64,000 nucleotides of DNA. Origin: Corynebacterium durum (GTDB taxonomy: Bacteria > Actinomycetota > Actinomycetes > Mycobacteriales > Mycobacteriaceae). Where the stretch lies: contig NZ_CP047200.1 of assembly GCF_030408675.1 (NCBI RefSeq), positions 1,178,001 through 1,242,000 of the forward strand, in the 5' to 3' direction. A program made the position numbers and the translations under genes. Of this stretch, positions 35,623 through 45,391 are shown piece after piece; position 1 is the first letter of the stretch; every line of letters begins with the position of its first letter. The notes below the pieces were generated by a model. The model was not told the origin of the DNA. It saw only the letters and a program-made list of their open reading frames with translations, and searched no databases.

Positions 35623-36612
35623 GTGACTGCGAAGCCGCTGCACTTTCCCAGCCGCTACACCGGCCCTACCGTCGCCGATGTCGGTGAACGCGCGGTCACC
35701 CTCGCCATTCAACGTATGGCACCCAGCTCACGCAACGGTGACGACGCCGCAGTGCTTGCCACACCAGCTCCCAACACACGCACTGTCGTCAGCACTGATG
35801 TGCTGGTGGAGGGGCGGCATTTTTCCCTGGACTGGTCCTCAGCGGAGGAAGTCGGGCGGAAAGCAATAGTTCAAAACTTCGCTGACATTGAAGCCATGGG
35901 CGCGCGCCCCGTCGCCGCGTTGCTCGGCCTGACCATGCCCGGCCACACCCCGCTCAACTTCGTCCAACGCCTTATCGCCGGAATGTGGGATAAAACTCTC
36001 CAGCACAATTCCGAACTCGTGGGTGGCGACCTCACGCGGGCGGAAACACTGATTGTGTCCATTACAGCCATCGGAATCCTCGGCGGTTCCAGTCCAGCAC
36101 TCACCCTTGACCGTGCGCGTGCTGGTCAGCGCCTCGTGGCCAGCGGCCCTATCGGCTACTCCGCCGCCGGGCTCGCCCTCCTTCGCCACCACGGGCGCAC
36201 CGGCATCCCCGCAGGTTTCGCTCCGCTTATCGACGCCCACTGTGCCCCCACCCTCATCCCGGGGCGAGGTGTCATCGCCAGGGCAACCGGTGCCACAGCC
36301 ATGACCGACAACTCCGACGGCCTGATCGTGGACCTCACCACCATGGCGCGCCGCTCCAACGTGCGAATAGACCTTGACAGCGCCGCCATCACTCCCGACA
36401 GCCTCCTCCGCAAAGCAGGCGACCACTTAGGCATTGACCCCTGGTCATGGGTTCTCACCGGTGGGGAAGACCACACCCTTCTAGCCACCACCACCAGCGA
36501 TGCCCCCTCGGGATTCCGCACCATCGGACGGGTCCATCGCACCCACGCCGCCGCACACGTGACCATGGACGGCTACCACCCCACATACACAGCGGGTTGG
36601 GAGAGCTTTTAG
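35623..36612 (+). CDS. thiL: Thiamine-monophosphate kinase (ThiL)
   Basis: 329 residues from the GTG at 35623, with AAAGGG ten bases before it. It phosphorylates thiamine monophosphate to the diphosphate cofactor. NGDDAAVL, STDVLVEGRHF, the IVQNFADIEAMGARP helix and GGDLTRAETLIVSITAIG are standard ThiL motifs; LTGGEDHTLLAT is near the C-terminus. The 13-mer GCTTATCGACGCC occurs in frame as LIDA at 36225. The start of the DUF3515 gene is 40 bp away, divergent. Confidence 0.94.
   Translation: MTAKPLHFPSRYTGPTVADVGERAVTLAIQRMAPSSRNGDDAAVLATPAPNTRTVVSTDVLVEGRHFSLDWSSAEEVGRKAIVQNFADIEAMGARPVAALLGLTMPGHTPLNFVQRLIAGMWDKTLQHNSELVGGDLTRAETLIVSITAIGILGGSSPALTLDRARAGQRLVASGPIGYSAAGLALLRHHGRTGIPAGFAPLIDAHCAPTLIPGRGVIARATGATAMTDNSDGLIVDLTTMARRSNVRIDLDSAAITPDSLLRKAGDHLGIDPWSWVLTGGEDHTLLATTTSDAPSGFRTIGRVHRTHAAAHVTMDGYHPTYTAGWESF
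36225..36237 (+). repeat. Recurrent oligomer GCTTATCGACGCC (in thiL)
   Basis: Exact 13-base match in the sense strand of thiL, read as Leu-Ile-Asp-Ala. Confidence 0.88.
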
Positions 36613-36667
36613 CCCAGCAGCACGCTAGTTTAGTAACAGAACTTTGTTGGCAAAAAGGAGCATAATC

Positions 36668-37336
36668 ATGAACTCACGCCCACTCCCTGTAGAGGAAGGC
36701 TGGGCCACAGTCCTCGAACCGGTCGCAGACCGCATCCACAGCATGGGAGACTTCCTACGGGAAGAAAACGCCTCCGGCAGGGGATACCTCCCCGCAGGCA
36801 ATGACGTCCTGCGCGCATTCACCTACCCATTCGACGAGGTCAAGGTCATTATCGTAGGGCAAGATCCGTATCCCACGCCCGGGCACGCCATGGGGCTATC
36901 GTTTTCCACCGCGCCGGGTGTGCGGCCACTGCCGCGCAGCTTGGTGAATATATTTAAAGAATATTCCAGCGATCTTGGCCTGCCCATGCCGGAAGACGGG
37001 GACCTCACCCCGTGGTCGGAACAAGGCGTGGCGCTGTTCAACCGCGTCCTAAGCGTGCAGCCAGGTAAGGCAGGTTCGCATCGTGGCAAAGGCTGGGAAG
37101 AGGTGACTGAACATGCCCTTCGCGCCCTCGCTGAGCGCGGGAAACCTTTGGTGGCAATTTTGTGGGGCCGTGACGCGCAGAACACGCAAAAGTTCTTGGG
37201 AGATACTGCGTGCATTTGCTCGCCGCACCCCTCACCATTGTCAGCGGCGCGGGGATTTTTCGGTTCCAAGCCGTTCAGCCACGCGAATGAACTTTTAGTG
37301 CAACAGGGTGCGGAGCCTGTGAACTGGCAGTTGTAA
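36668..37336 (+). CDS. ung: Uracil-DNA glycosylase (Ung)
   Basis: 222 residues, family 1. The water-activating motif [17 protein letters not shown] is at about residue 68, and the minor-groove loop [13 protein letters not shown] is near residue 190. AAGGAG precedes the ATG by 8 bases. It removes uracil from DNA. It lies between thiL and a DAK-domain kinase, an order shared with mycobacteria. Confidence 0.97.
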   Translation: MNSRPLPVEEGWATVLEPVADRIHSMGDFLREENASGRGYLPAGNDVLRAFTYPFDEVKVIIVGQDPYPTPGHAMGLSFSTAPGVRPLPRSLVNIFKEYSSDLGLPMPEDGDLTPWSEQGVALFNRVLSVQPGKAGSHRGKGWEEVTEHALRALAERGKPLVAILWGRDAQNTQKFLGDTACICSPHPSPLSAARGFFGSKPFSHANELLVQQGAEPVNWQL

Positions 37337-37347
37337 ACTTGTTTGCT

Positions 37348-39156
37348 ATGGCATATCCGACGCGTCTCGATGGTGCTGCCTTGCACAGCTGGGCTGGCAG
37401 GGCGGTGGCATGCCTATCCGCTAGGCGCGCCGAGCTCAACGCCCTGAATGTGTTTCCCGTGCCGGACGCGGACACGGGTTCCAATATGGCTCACACTATG
37501 GAATCCGCCTTGGCGGAAGCTGACAAATTGTTTGCCGCTTTCGAAGAATCCGGCTCCGAGGCTCCCAGTGTGCACAATGTTGCCGCAGCACTGGCCAGCG
37601 GCTCCGTGCGCGGTGCGCGCGGTAACTCCGGTGTGGTGCTTACCCAAGTGCTGCGCGGCATCGCTCAGGTCGCGGCACATGGAAACATCGACGGGACGGC
37701 GGTGCGCGATAGCCTGGCCATTGCGTTGGATATGGTGGATCGTGCCATTACGGACCCAGTAGAGGGGACCGTACTGACAGTGCTACGGGCGACGTCGGTA
37801 GCCGCGAATGAGGAAGACGATGATTCCCTGCATGCCGTGGTGAAAGCGGCAGTGGATGCAGCGCGCACGGCGTTGGCTAATACCCCATCCCAACTTGATG
37901 TGTTGCGCGATGCCGGTGTCGTTGATGCTGGTGGCCAAGGATTTGTGTTCCTGATGGAAACGCTGCTGGATGAAATCGAAGGACGCGGGGACGAGCGCAT
38001 TCCCGAGCCACTGATGGCAGTGCCGCAGGGAGTGTCTGCGGGCATGTCAGGACTGCAAAGCGTGCAGCACATTGGTGCGAAGGCGTCGAATCACCCCGTT
38101 CCAGTGCTGCGTCCCACGTTTTTGGACACTCCGGGCACGCTGGCGGCGGCGCCGTCACATTCGCCGGGCAGGCATCGCAGGCAACCCGATCCGGTGCCCG
38201 AGCCACGGCACCCAATTGATCGCCCCAGTTCCCACGGCAGTAAGCAGGAACTGGAGGTGATGTTCTTCTTCCACGTCTCAGAACAGATGTACCTAGAACA
38301 GTTGGAGTCGCGCCTGTCTGAACTGGGAAACAGCCTGGCCATCGCTCGGGAGACCGAAACATTTGCGTTGGTGCATATTCACAGCGCCGAGGCCGGCAAG
38401 GTGATCGAAACGGCCTTTGCCCTCGGCGAGGTGACTGGGCTCCGGCTGGAGGTGCTGCCCGATCCCACCAAGGTCGACGCGCCCACACGCATTGTGTTGG
38501 CGGTGGCACCGGAAGGCACGTTGGCGCGCTTGTTCCAGGACGCCGGTGCCGTGGTGGTGACCACCAGCGCGGACGAGGACATGGATGAGGTGGAAATCGT
38601 CTCCCGCATCGTCGCCGCTGTGCGCAGGTATTCGGCATCCGAGGTGATTTTCCTGCCCAACGGCATGCTGTCCAAGCGGGAATTGGTATCTGCGGAACTC
38701 GCGAGCCATGCTTCCGAGCGATCCATGACCATCTTGTCCACATCAAAGCTTGTCAACGGCTTGGCGGCGTTGGCAGTGCATGACCCCACCCAGCCTGTCG
38801 CAGTGGACGCCTACGCCATGACGGAAGCGGCAAACAACATGCGCACCGCAGATATGCACCCGGCGACTCGGGCGGCGCTGACCCAAGCGGGGGCGTGTTC
38901 GAAAGGCGACATCCTCGTCGAGTCAGGTGGCCAAATTGTTCTGGTGGAGGAAAATATTCAAGACGCCGTTAATCGCACCTGTGACCTGCTCCTTCAATCC
39001 GGCGGCGAAATGGTGACCATCCTGGCCACCGACGATGCCCGTGCCGATATTGACTTAGATGTGCTACAACGGTTCCTAGAACCGTGGGGCGATGTGGATA
39101 TTGCCATTTACCCTGCGGAAGGAATGAAGTACAGCGTGGAGATTGGGGTGGAGTAG
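37348..39156 (+). CDS. DAK2-domain fatty-acid kinase-like protein (FakA/YloV family)
   Basis: 602 residues. The N-terminal DhaL/DAK2 domain shows LNVFPVPDADTGSNMAHTMESALAEA (Mg-ADP aspartates) and ARGNSGVVLTQVLRG. The C-terminal 320 residues match the FakA-type domain (TILATDDARADIDLD near the end). Between them, at about 235-290, lies a Pro/Arg-rich low-complexity linker. FakA phosphorylates fatty acids bound by a FakB/DegV partner; no fakB is nearby, so the substrate is inferred. The ATG at 37348 is preferred to a TTG at 37339. Confidence 0.88.
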   Translation: MAYPTRLDGAALHSWAGRAVACLSARRAELNALNVFPVPDADTGSNMAHTMESALAEADKLFAAFEESGSEAPSVHNVAAALASGSVRGARGNSGVVLTQVLRGIAQVAAHGNIDGTAVRDSLAIALDMVDRAITDPVEGTVLTVLRATSVAANEEDDDSLHAVVKAAVDAARTALANTPSQLDVLRDAGVVDAGGQGFVFLMETLLDEIEGRGDERIPEPLMAVPQGVSAGMSGLQSVQHIGAKASNHPVPVLRPTFLDTPGTLAAAPSHSPGRHRRQPDPVPEPRHPIDRPSSHGSKQELEVMFFFHVSEQMYLEQLESRLSELGNSLAIARETETFALVHIHSAEAGKVIETAFALGEVTGLRLEVLPDPTKVDAPTRIVLAVAPEGTLARLFQDAGAVVVTTSADEDMDEVEIVSRIVAAVRRYSASEVIFLPNGMLSKRELVSAELASHASERSMTILSTSKLVNGLAALAVHDPTQPVAVDAYAMTEAANNMRTADMHPATRAALTQAGACSKGDILVESGGQIVLVEENIQDAVNRTCDLLLQSGGEMVTILATDDARADIDLDVLQRFLEPWGDVDIAIYPAEGMKYSVEIGVE

Positions 39157-39161
39157 AAACT

Positions 39162-41294
39162 GTGTTGGGGTGGGTAGATAACCGACCGCTCAGCGACCTG
39201 CTGCCTGACAAAGAAGCAAAGGCGTTGGCCAAAGCGTTCGGTTATCGGACTGTCCAGGATTTGCTGGAACATTACCCACGCACCTGGTCCCACCACGGCA
39301 CAGGTGTGAACCTGGACACGGTGAATGAGGGGGATATTGTCACCTGCGTCGGGGAGATTGTGTGGGAACACACTAGCTTTACCTCCAGCGGAAAAATGAT
39401 GCACAAGGTGGTCATTTCTGATGGCTCCGGCGGACAAATCGGTGCCACGTTTTTTCAGGCGAAACTTCCCGCCCGGCAGCTTGTCACAGGCGCGCGCGCC
39501 ATGTTTTCCGGAAAATTGACCTTCTACCGGGGTAATCCGCAGCTGTCGCACCCCACCTATGTGCTGTTGAAGGGAGACAAGGGAAATCGCCCCCGCACCG
39601 GTGCAGGGAGCGGCGGTTTGCGTTCGCTGAGCGCCTATGGGGATGCCTCCTCCATGCAGGAACTGCTCTCCAGCATGGAGTTTCTTCCCGTCTATCCCGG
39701 CACCAAGGCGGTACCCTCGTGGCGTGTCCTGGGAGCGATCAATGAAGTGCTCAACCACACTGACCCCGTGCCCGAACCGCTGGATGTGGTGCCCGAGGGG
39801 CTGGTGTCGTTTGATGAGGCAGTACGAGGTATACACCGCCCGGATTCCCGCGGCGTTGAGCCTCTAATTGAACGGCTGAAATACAACGAAGCACTATCCT
39901 TGGCACTGGTCATGGCGCTGCGGAGGGCAGATGTGGCGGCGCGTGTGGCACCCACCTGCCCGCCGTTGGCGGAAGGATACCGAACCTCGCTGCTCTCCCG
40001 GCTGCCATTTGCACTTACCGATGGCCAGGTGGACGTGCTCTCTGAAATAGAAGCCGACCTCAGCACAGCAACCCCCATGAGCCGCCTCCTACAAGGCGAA
40101 GTGGGGTCGGGCAAAACCATCGTGTCGCTGTTGGCCATGCTGCAAGTGGTGGACGCAGGCAGGCAATGCGCGCTGCTTGCCCCCACCGAAGTGTTGGCCG
40201 TCCAACATGCCCGCGCCCTCACACAACTGCTGAGCGACGCCGCCGTCCCCGCCACCGTGGTTGTGCTCACCGGCTCCATGAGCCAATCCGCCAAGAAACG
40301 CGCGCTGCTGGACATCGTGTCAGGCCAAGCCGACATCGTGGTGGGCACCCACGCCCTCATCCAGGAAGGCGTCGAATTTTTCGACCTCGGCCTGGTAGTG
40401 GTGGATGAACAACATCGTTTCGGAGTGGAACAGCGCGACCACCTCCGCAACCAAGGCCGCAACGGCGTCACTCCACACCTCCTTGTTATGACGGCCACTC
40501 CAATTCCCCGCACCATCGCCATGACCACCTTCGGTGACCTCGCAGTATCCACCCTGACAGAGCTCCCCGGGGGACGCCGACCCATCAGCACAACCGTGGT
40601 CCCCGGCTGGAAACTCCCCTGGGTGATGCGTGCCTGGCAACGCATCAGGGAAGAAGCAGAAGCCGGGCGACAAGCCTACGTCGTCTGCCCCCGTATTGAC
40701 GGGGACGGGGGAGTCATGGACATGTTCGACCAACTCAGCAGGCTGGAATACCCAGACCTCAACGTAGGGCTCCTACACGGACGGATGCGCGGCGAAGAAA
40801 AAGACCGCGTCATGTCGGACTTCGCGGCCGGGGGAATCGACATTCTCGTCTCCACCACCGTCATCGAAGTGGGCATTGACGTCCCCAACGCCACAGTTAT
40901 GTACATCCGAGAAGCCGACAACTTTGGGGTCTCCCAACTCCACCAGTTGCGGGGACGCGTCGGGCGCGGCGGGTTCGACTCTGTGTGTCTCCTCCACACC
41001 GACCAATCCCAAGACACGCCTTCCTACCAACGGCTCGTCGCCATCGCCAAAACCACCGACGGATTCCAACTCGCCGACATTGACCTCCGCTCCCGGCAAG
41101 AAGGAGACGTCCTCGGAACAGCACAATCCGGTGCATACCGGCGAGTCAAATTCCTGAACTTCCTTGATGACGCCGCCATCATCGAACGCGCCACCGAAGA
41201 CGCAGAAAAACTTGTCGCACGCAACAAACAACTCGCCGAACAGCTGGTCAGCGACGTCGCCTTAGAACGTCAAGAGTATTTGGACAAGTCTTAG
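39162..41294 (+). CDS. recG: ATP-dependent DNA helicase RecG
   Basis: 710 residues from the GTG at 39162, 5 bp after the DAK gene, with GGAG upstream. RecG remodels stalled forks and branched DNA. The wedge (OB) domain is in the first 200 residues. Helicase motifs seen are QGEVGSGKTIVSLLAM (Walker A), DEQHRFGVEQR, MTATPIPRT, VVCPRIDGDGGV and STTVIEVGIDVPNATVM with QLHQLRGRVGRG. All are intact. Confidence 0.97.
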   Translation: MLGWVDNRPLSDLLPDKEAKALAKAFGYRTVQDLLEHYPRTWSHHGTGVNLDTVNEGDIVTCVGEIVWEHTSFTSSGKMMHKVVISDGSGGQIGATFFQAKLPARQLVTGARAMFSGKLTFYRGNPQLSHPTYVLLKGDKGNRPRTGAGSGGLRSLSAYGDASSMQELLSSMEFLPVYPGTKAVPSWRVLGAINEVLNHTDPVPEPLDVVPEGLVSFDEAVRGIHRPDSRGVEPLIERLKYNEALSLALVMALRRADVAARVAPTCPPLAEGYRTSLLSRLPFALTDGQVDVLSEIEADLSTATPMSRLLQGEVGSGKTIVSLLAMLQVVDAGRQCALLAPTEVLAVQHARALTQLLSDAAVPATVVVLTGSMSQSAKKRALLDIVSGQADIVVGTHALIQEGVEFFDLGLVVVDEQHRFGVEQRDHLRNQGRNGVTPHLLVMTATPIPRTIAMTTFGDLAVSTLTELPGGRRPISTTVVPGWKLPWVMRAWQRIREEAEAGRQAYVVCPRIDGDGGVMDMFDQLSRLEYPDLNVGLLHGRMRGEEKDRVMSDFAAGGIDILVSTTVIEVGIDVPNATVMYIREADNFGVSQLHQLRGRVGRGGFDSVCLLHTDQSQDTPSYQRLVAIAKTTDGFQLADIDLRSRQEGDVLGTAQSGAYRRVKFLNFLDDAAIIERATEDAEKLVARNKQLAEQLVSDVALERQEYLDKS

Positions 41295-41331
41295 CACCAA
41301 AAAGATTCGTGTCTGAGTTAAGCTGTCAACC

Positions 41332-41544
41332 ATGAAAATCTGCGCACCCTTTGCTGGCATCGTGCACTACACCGTGCCAGAAGGCTCCACCGTAACCACA
41401 GGAGACGTGGTAGCCATCGTTGAGACGGTCAAACTTGAAGCCCCCGTGATCGCGCCGGGTCCGGGGGTCGTCGATAAGCATGCTCATGTCGACTACGCCG
41501 ATGTCGTCGGCGGCGATGTGTTGTTGGAATTGGGGGAGGGCTAA
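41332..41544 (+). CDS. Stand-alone biotinyl/lipoyl-attachment protein
   Basis: 70 residues, one barrel-sandwich domain. The modified lysine would be K34 in IVETVKLEAPV; the usual biotin signature is (A/S)MKM, so this is an atypical loop and biotin, lipoate or no modification are all possible. Small biotinyl proteins exist in mycobacteria and, at this recG-rsmD location, pyruvate carboxylase is encoded in M. tuberculosis, so this may be a relic or relative of that carrier. It is followed by rsmD after 6 bp. Confidence 0.82.
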   Translation: MKICAPFAGIVHYTVPEGSTVTTGDVVAIVETVKLEAPVIAPGPGVVDKHAHVDYADVVGGDVLLELGEG

Positions 41545-41550
41545 CCCGAG

Positions 41551-42141
41551 ATGGGGCAAACCCGAATTATTGCAGGTGAGGCGCGCGGCAGGAAGATTAC
41601 CGTGCCGCCGGAAGGTACTCGGCCCACCTCTGATCGGGCGCGGGAAGGGCTGTTTTCGTCTCTGCAGGTACGGTTTGGATTTACGGGTGCCCGTGTTCTT
41701 GATCTGTTTGCGGGTTCGGGCGCGCTGGGGTTGGAGGCGGCGTCGAGAGGCGCTGAAGCAGTGGTGCTGGTGGAGAACGACCCCGCCGCGGCAGAGGTGA
41801 TTCGCCGCAACATTGAGGTGGTTAAGCATCCGAACGTGCGGGTGGAGGAGATGAAAGCCTCAACCTACCTCGCCCACGCCCCGCGCGAGTATTTCGACAT
41901 GGTGCTGGCGGACCCTCCCTACGAACTCATCGATGAATCCGTTCGGGAAATGCTGGAGGCACTCATTCCCACGCTTGTCGACGGCGCGGCAGTCGTTGTG
42001 GAACGCAACGTCAACTCACCCGAAACCGACTGGCCTGAGTGCTTCATCCCCACAACGCAGAAGCTGAAGAAACGCACCTACGGCATCGCACGCATGGACA
42101 TGGCCGTCTACCATGCTGATTTAGCAGGTGAGGAGGACTAG
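41551..42141 (+). CDS. rsmD: 16S rRNA (guanine966-N2)-methyltransferase (RsmD)
   Basis: 196 residues. The N-terminal RIIAGEARGRKITVP and RPTSDRAREGLFSSL are typical of RsmD. SAM binding is at VLDLFAGSGALGLEAASRGA and the catalytic motif is LADPPYE. It methylates G966 of 16S rRNA. coaD starts just after its stop, a pairing conserved in many bacteria. Confidence 0.95.
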   Translation: MGQTRIIAGEARGRKITVPPEGTRPTSDRAREGLFSSLQVRFGFTGARVLDLFAGSGALGLEAASRGAEAVVLVENDPAAAEVIRRNIEVVKHPNVRVEEMKASTYLAHAPREYFDMVLADPPYELIDESVREMLEALIPTLVDGAAVVVERNVNSPETDWPECFIPTTQKLKKRTYGIARMDMAVYHADLAGEED

Positions 42142-42142
42142 C

Positions 42143-42610
42143 ATGCGCGTGGTTTGCCCAGGTTCCTTCGACCCCGTGACCATGGGGCACATTGACATTA
42201 TTGAGCGTTCCGCACGGCAATTCGACCAGGTGACCGTGCTGGTCACGCACAACCCCAACAAAACCGGGCTGTTCAGCGTGGACGAGCGGGTGTCTTTGAT
42301 TGAGCAGGCCACTGCGCACCTGACCAACGTGGATGTGGACACCTGGTCTGGGTTGTTGGTTGACTACACTACGCAGCACGGCATCACCGCCATGGTGAAA
42401 GGATTGCGCAGCAGCCTCGACTACGAATACGAGCTGCCCATGGCACAGATGAACCAGCACCTTTCCAAGGTGGACACATTCTTCCTGCTCACCGACCCCC
42501 GCTACGCCTACATTTCCTCCACATTATGCAAAGAAGTCGCCCGCTATGGGGGCGACGTTCAGGGCCTGTTGCCCGATGTGGTGGCACAGGCAATTCGCGC
42601 GAAATTCTAG
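42143..42610 (+). CDS. coaD: Phosphopantetheine adenylyltransferase (CoaD)
   Basis: 155 residues. It adenylates 4'-phosphopantetheine in coenzyme A synthesis. CPGSFDPVTMGHIDII carries the T/HxGH nucleotidyl-transfer motif; GLRSSLDYEYELPMAQMN and YISSTLCKEVARYGGDV are further hallmarks. GGAGG before the ATG at 42143 decides the start. It is convergent with the ABC ATPase gene, only 4 bp apart. The next step enzyme, CoaE, is encoded at 57229. Confidence 0.97.
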   Translation: MRVVCPGSFDPVTMGHIDIIERSARQFDQVTVLVTHNPNKTGLFSVDERVSLIEQATAHLTNVDVDTWSGLLVDYTTQHGITAMVKGLRSSLDYEYELPMAQMNQHLSKVDTFFLLTDPRYAYISSTLCKEVARYGGDVQGLLPDVVAQAIRAKF

Positions 42611-42614
42611 AACC

Positions 42615-43379
42615 CTACAGGATGCTGGACAGGAATTCCTGAGTGCGGACGTGCTGCGGGTTATCAATAACCTGCTCGGGGGTCCCCGACTCCACCACTA
42701 CGCCGCCGTCCATGAATACCACCTGGTCGGCGACTTCGCGTGCGAAGCCAATCTCGTGGGTGACCACCATCATGGTCATGCCATCCTCGGCGAGGGAACG
42801 CATAACCCCCAAAACCTCTCCGACGAGTTCCGGGTCAAGTGCGGAGGTGGGCTCGTCGAACAGCATGAGCTTAGGCTCCATGGCCACGGCGCGGGCGATG
42901 GCCACGCGCTGTTGCTGGCCACCGGACAGCTGGATGGGGTAAGCGTCGGCCTTGTGCGCCAAACCCACACGCTCTAGCAGCTCCATGGCGCGGGTTTCCG
43001 CCTCCTTGGCGGGGACCTTTTTCACCTGAGTCGGGGCTTCGATGATGTTCTGCAGCACCGTGCGGTGCGAAAACAGGTTAAATTGCTGGAACACCATGCC
43101 AATGTTGGCGCGCTGAAGTGCGGCCTCGTGTTCGGAAATTTCGTACAGTGTGCCGTTGCGCTCACGGTAGCCGATCAGATCACCGTCCACGTACAGCCGC
43201 CCGGCGGTGATTTTCTCCAGGTGGTTCACGCACCGCAGAAACGTGGACTTCCCAGAGCCAGACGGCCCGAGCAGGCAGGTGACATTTCCCTTGGGAACGT
43301 GCAGGTCAATACCTTTAAGTACCTGGAGCTGGCCGAAGTTTTTGCACACCTGCTGTGCGTCAATCATGATGTCTGACAT
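42615..43379 (-). CDS. Polar amino-acid ABC transporter, ATP-binding protein
   Basis: 254 residues. Walker [14 protein letters not shown] (about 36-48), Q-loop [18 protein letters not shown], signature [14 protein letters not shown], Walker [13 protein letters not shown] and the His-switch VVTHEIGFA are all present. It is of the GlnQ/HisP class. It is the last gene of a three-gene importer with the permease 3 bp upstream and the binding protein beyond. The amino acid is not predictable with confidence. Confidence 0.95.
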   Translation of the reverse strand: MSDIMIDAQQVCKNFGQLQVLKGIDLHVPKGNVTCLLGPSGSGKSTFLRCVNHLEKITAGRLYVDGDLIGYRERNGTLYEISEHEAALQRANIGMVFQQFNLFSHRTVLQNIIEAPTQVKKVPAKEAETRAMELLERVGLAHKADAYPIQLSGGQQQRVAIARAVAMEPKLMLFDEPTSALDPELVGEVLGVMRSLAEDGMTMMVVTHEIGFAREVADQVVFMDGGVVVESGTPEQVIDNPQHVRTQEFLSSIL

Positions 43380-43382
43380 GGC

Positions 43383-44324
43383 CTACTCCTGTGGGGGAAC
43401 GGGGTGGACGGAGACGTTGCCGGGGAGTTTGCCCTCGGCGTCGGCAAGCGAGGCGAGCTGCCGGGAGGTGAGGTTGCGGGTGGCCCCGCGCTCATAGTAT
43501 TTCTCCAGGTAGAACTGGCCGACCATCAGTATTGAGGTGATCACCAGGTACCAGGTGGCGGCGACCATCAGCAGTGGGATGGGTTCGAACAGGCTGTAGG
43601 AAATATCCATGGACCGCCCGAACAGCTCCAGCGAGTACGGCACGGCAACCACCAGCGATGTGGTTTTCAGCATGGAGATAAGCTCGTTGCCAGTCGGTGG
43701 AATAATAATGCGCATCGCTTGGGGGAGTACCGTGCGGCGCATGGTTTGCCACCAGCTCATGCCCAGGGCTTTCGATGCCTCAATCTGCCCCTCCGGGACG
43801 GCCTGAATGCCAGCGCGCACAATCTCAGCCATGTAGGCGGATTCGTTCAAGCCAAGGCCGACCACCGCGAGGAGGAACGCGTTTTTCAGGGTTTCTTCCA
43901 GGCTGATCTCTGTGAATCCGAGATTGATGCTGCGGTAAATGTGGCCGAGCAAACCCCAGAACACCAGCTGCACGTAGATGGGGGTCCCGCGGAAAATCCA
44001 CAGATACACCCAGCTCACGCCACGTAGCACCGGATTAGGAGACATGCGCAGCACCGCCAGAATTGCTCCCAAAATGACGCCGATCAGCATAGCCAGCACT
44101 GTAAGTGCCAGCGTATGCAAGGCAGCCGTGGCAATGCGTGTATCAAACAGGTATGCACGATACGTGGGCCACCCGAATGCCTCATTGACGGCGGAAGAAT
44201 AGATGAACAGCACAAACAAAGCCAGCAGGATGGTGGCGGAAACCCACCTACCTGGATGCTTCAGCGGTTTCGCCTGAATCGGCTTTGGTGCTGCTGCCTG
44301 TGATGCTGCTGAAAGATCAGACAT
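43383..44324 (-). CDS. Polar amino-acid ABC transporter, permease
   Basis: 313 residues with five or six helices and the HEQM-type permease segment TLALTVLAMLIGVILGAILAV. The EAA loop that docks the ATPase reads EASKALGMSWWQTMRRTVLPQAMR (near residue 203). The single permease probably works as a homodimer. An N-terminal cytoplasmic tail of about 30 residues rich in Ala/Pro/Lys is unusual but seen in Actinobacteria. Confidence 0.94.
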   Translation of the reverse strand: MSDLSAASQAAAPKPIQAKPLKHPGRWVSATILLALFVLFIYSSAVNEAFGWPTYRAYLFDTRIATAALHTLALTVLAMLIGVILGAILAVLRMSPNPVLRGVSWVYLWIFRGTPIYVQLVFWGLLGHIYRSINLGFTEISLEETLKNAFLLAVVGLGLNESAYMAEIVRAGIQAVPEGQIEASKALGMSWWQTMRRTVLPQAMRIIIPPTGNELISMLKTTSLVVAVPYSLELFGRSMDISYSLFEPIPLLMVAATWYLVITSILMVGQFYLEKYYERGATRNLTSRQLASLADAEGKLPGNVSVHPVPPQE

Positions 44325-44333
44325 AGTACTACC

Positions 44334-45308
44334 TTATGGTGTTGTCGGTGGTTCACCGTTGACGAGCGCTTGATCAGCCAGGCCCTCTTCGATACCCCAC
44401 TGCTTCATAATGCGTTCATACTCGCCGTTGCGGATTAACGAATCCAGGGCCGCAACCAGTGCGGGGGTGAGTTCAGAGTTCTTGGGAACGGGCCAGCCGT
44501 AGGACGCGGCGTCGGCAAGCGGGCCAACCGTCTCGATCTTGCCGTCGGAGCGTGCAACGGCGTAGGCGGTGACAGGGGAGTCCGCAGACAACGCATCGGC
44601 GCGACCAAGAATGAGCGCGGTGGCGGCGGCATCGGAGGATTCAAACGCCAGCTTGGTGATTGGCGGTTTGCCCTGTGCGACACAATCCTCGGACCGCTTC
44701 ACGACGTCGTCTGTGTCCGACACCGTGCCACGTTGCACCGCAACGGTCCTCCCGCACGCATCATCCGGGTTAATGAGATTATCTGGGCGGGCAGCCCACT
44801 GGATTCCGGCGGTCAGGTAATTGACGAACGTGAAGTTTTTGCGGCGTTCCTCATTATCCGTGAAGCCACTAGCCCCGAAATCAAGCGAACCGGCAGCCAC
44901 AGCGGGAAGAATCAAATTGAAATCCATCTCCCGAACCTCAAGCTTCAACCCCAGGGTTTCCGCGACGGCGCGGGCTAGATCGATATCAAAACCAATCATG
45001 GTGCCTTGGGAATCCTTGAACTCGGCCGGAGCAAACGGTGGATTCGAGCCAATGATCAACGTCCCACGCTTGGCCACGCTTGGCGGAACCAAAGCCTGTG
45101 CCTCGGCATCAACTGACACCGAACTGGGCTCCCAACCGTCCGGTAAGCCAGCCTCGTCGTTGGTCACGCACGCTGCTGTGGTACACATAAGCGCCGCGCA
45201 ACCAACGGTTGCCATGAGCCTAGTGAAGACAGTGGGGCTGCTGAGCTTGCTGAGTGCAGTGAGCCGGTTGAGTTCGCGGCGCGATGCCCAGCATTGATCA
45301 ATTGCCAT
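44334..45308 (-). CDS. Amino-acid ABC transporter, substrate-binding lipoprotein
   Basis: 324 residues. The lipobox is CTTAAC with lipidation at C47 after a long 30-residue cytoplasmic leader. The solute-binding family 3 fold shows GTLIIGSNPPFAPAEF, GFDIDLARAVAETLGLKLEVREMDFNLILPAVAAGSLDF and the RADALSADSPVTAYAV hinge. The ATG at 45308 has no ribosome site, but TTAGAAT lies about 10 bases before it, so a leaderless transcript is plausible; a later start (MATVGCAALM) would give a more ordinary signal peptide. Confidence 0.9.
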   Translation of the reverse strand: MAIDQCWASRRELNRLTALSKLSSPTVFTRLMATVGCAALMCTTAACVTNDEAGLPDGWEPSSVSVDAEAQALVPPSVAKRGTLIIGSNPPFAPAEFKDSQGTMIGFDIDLARAVAETLGLKLEVREMDFNLILPAVAAGSLDFGASGFTDNEERRKNFTFVNYLTAGIQWAARPDNLINPDDACGRTVAVQRGTVSDTDDVVKRSEDCVAQGKPPITKLAFESSDAAATALILGRADALSADSPVTAYAVARSDGKIETVGPLADAASYGWPVPKNSELTPALVAALDSLIRNGEYERIMKQWGIEEGLADQALVNGEPPTTP

Positions 45309-45391
45309 GCGTGGGATTCTAACGCATGGTCACACCCTCCGTTAAGTTGTTGGTACTTTCTTTAAAAGCTAATCGAGGGTGGTCGGGTGTT

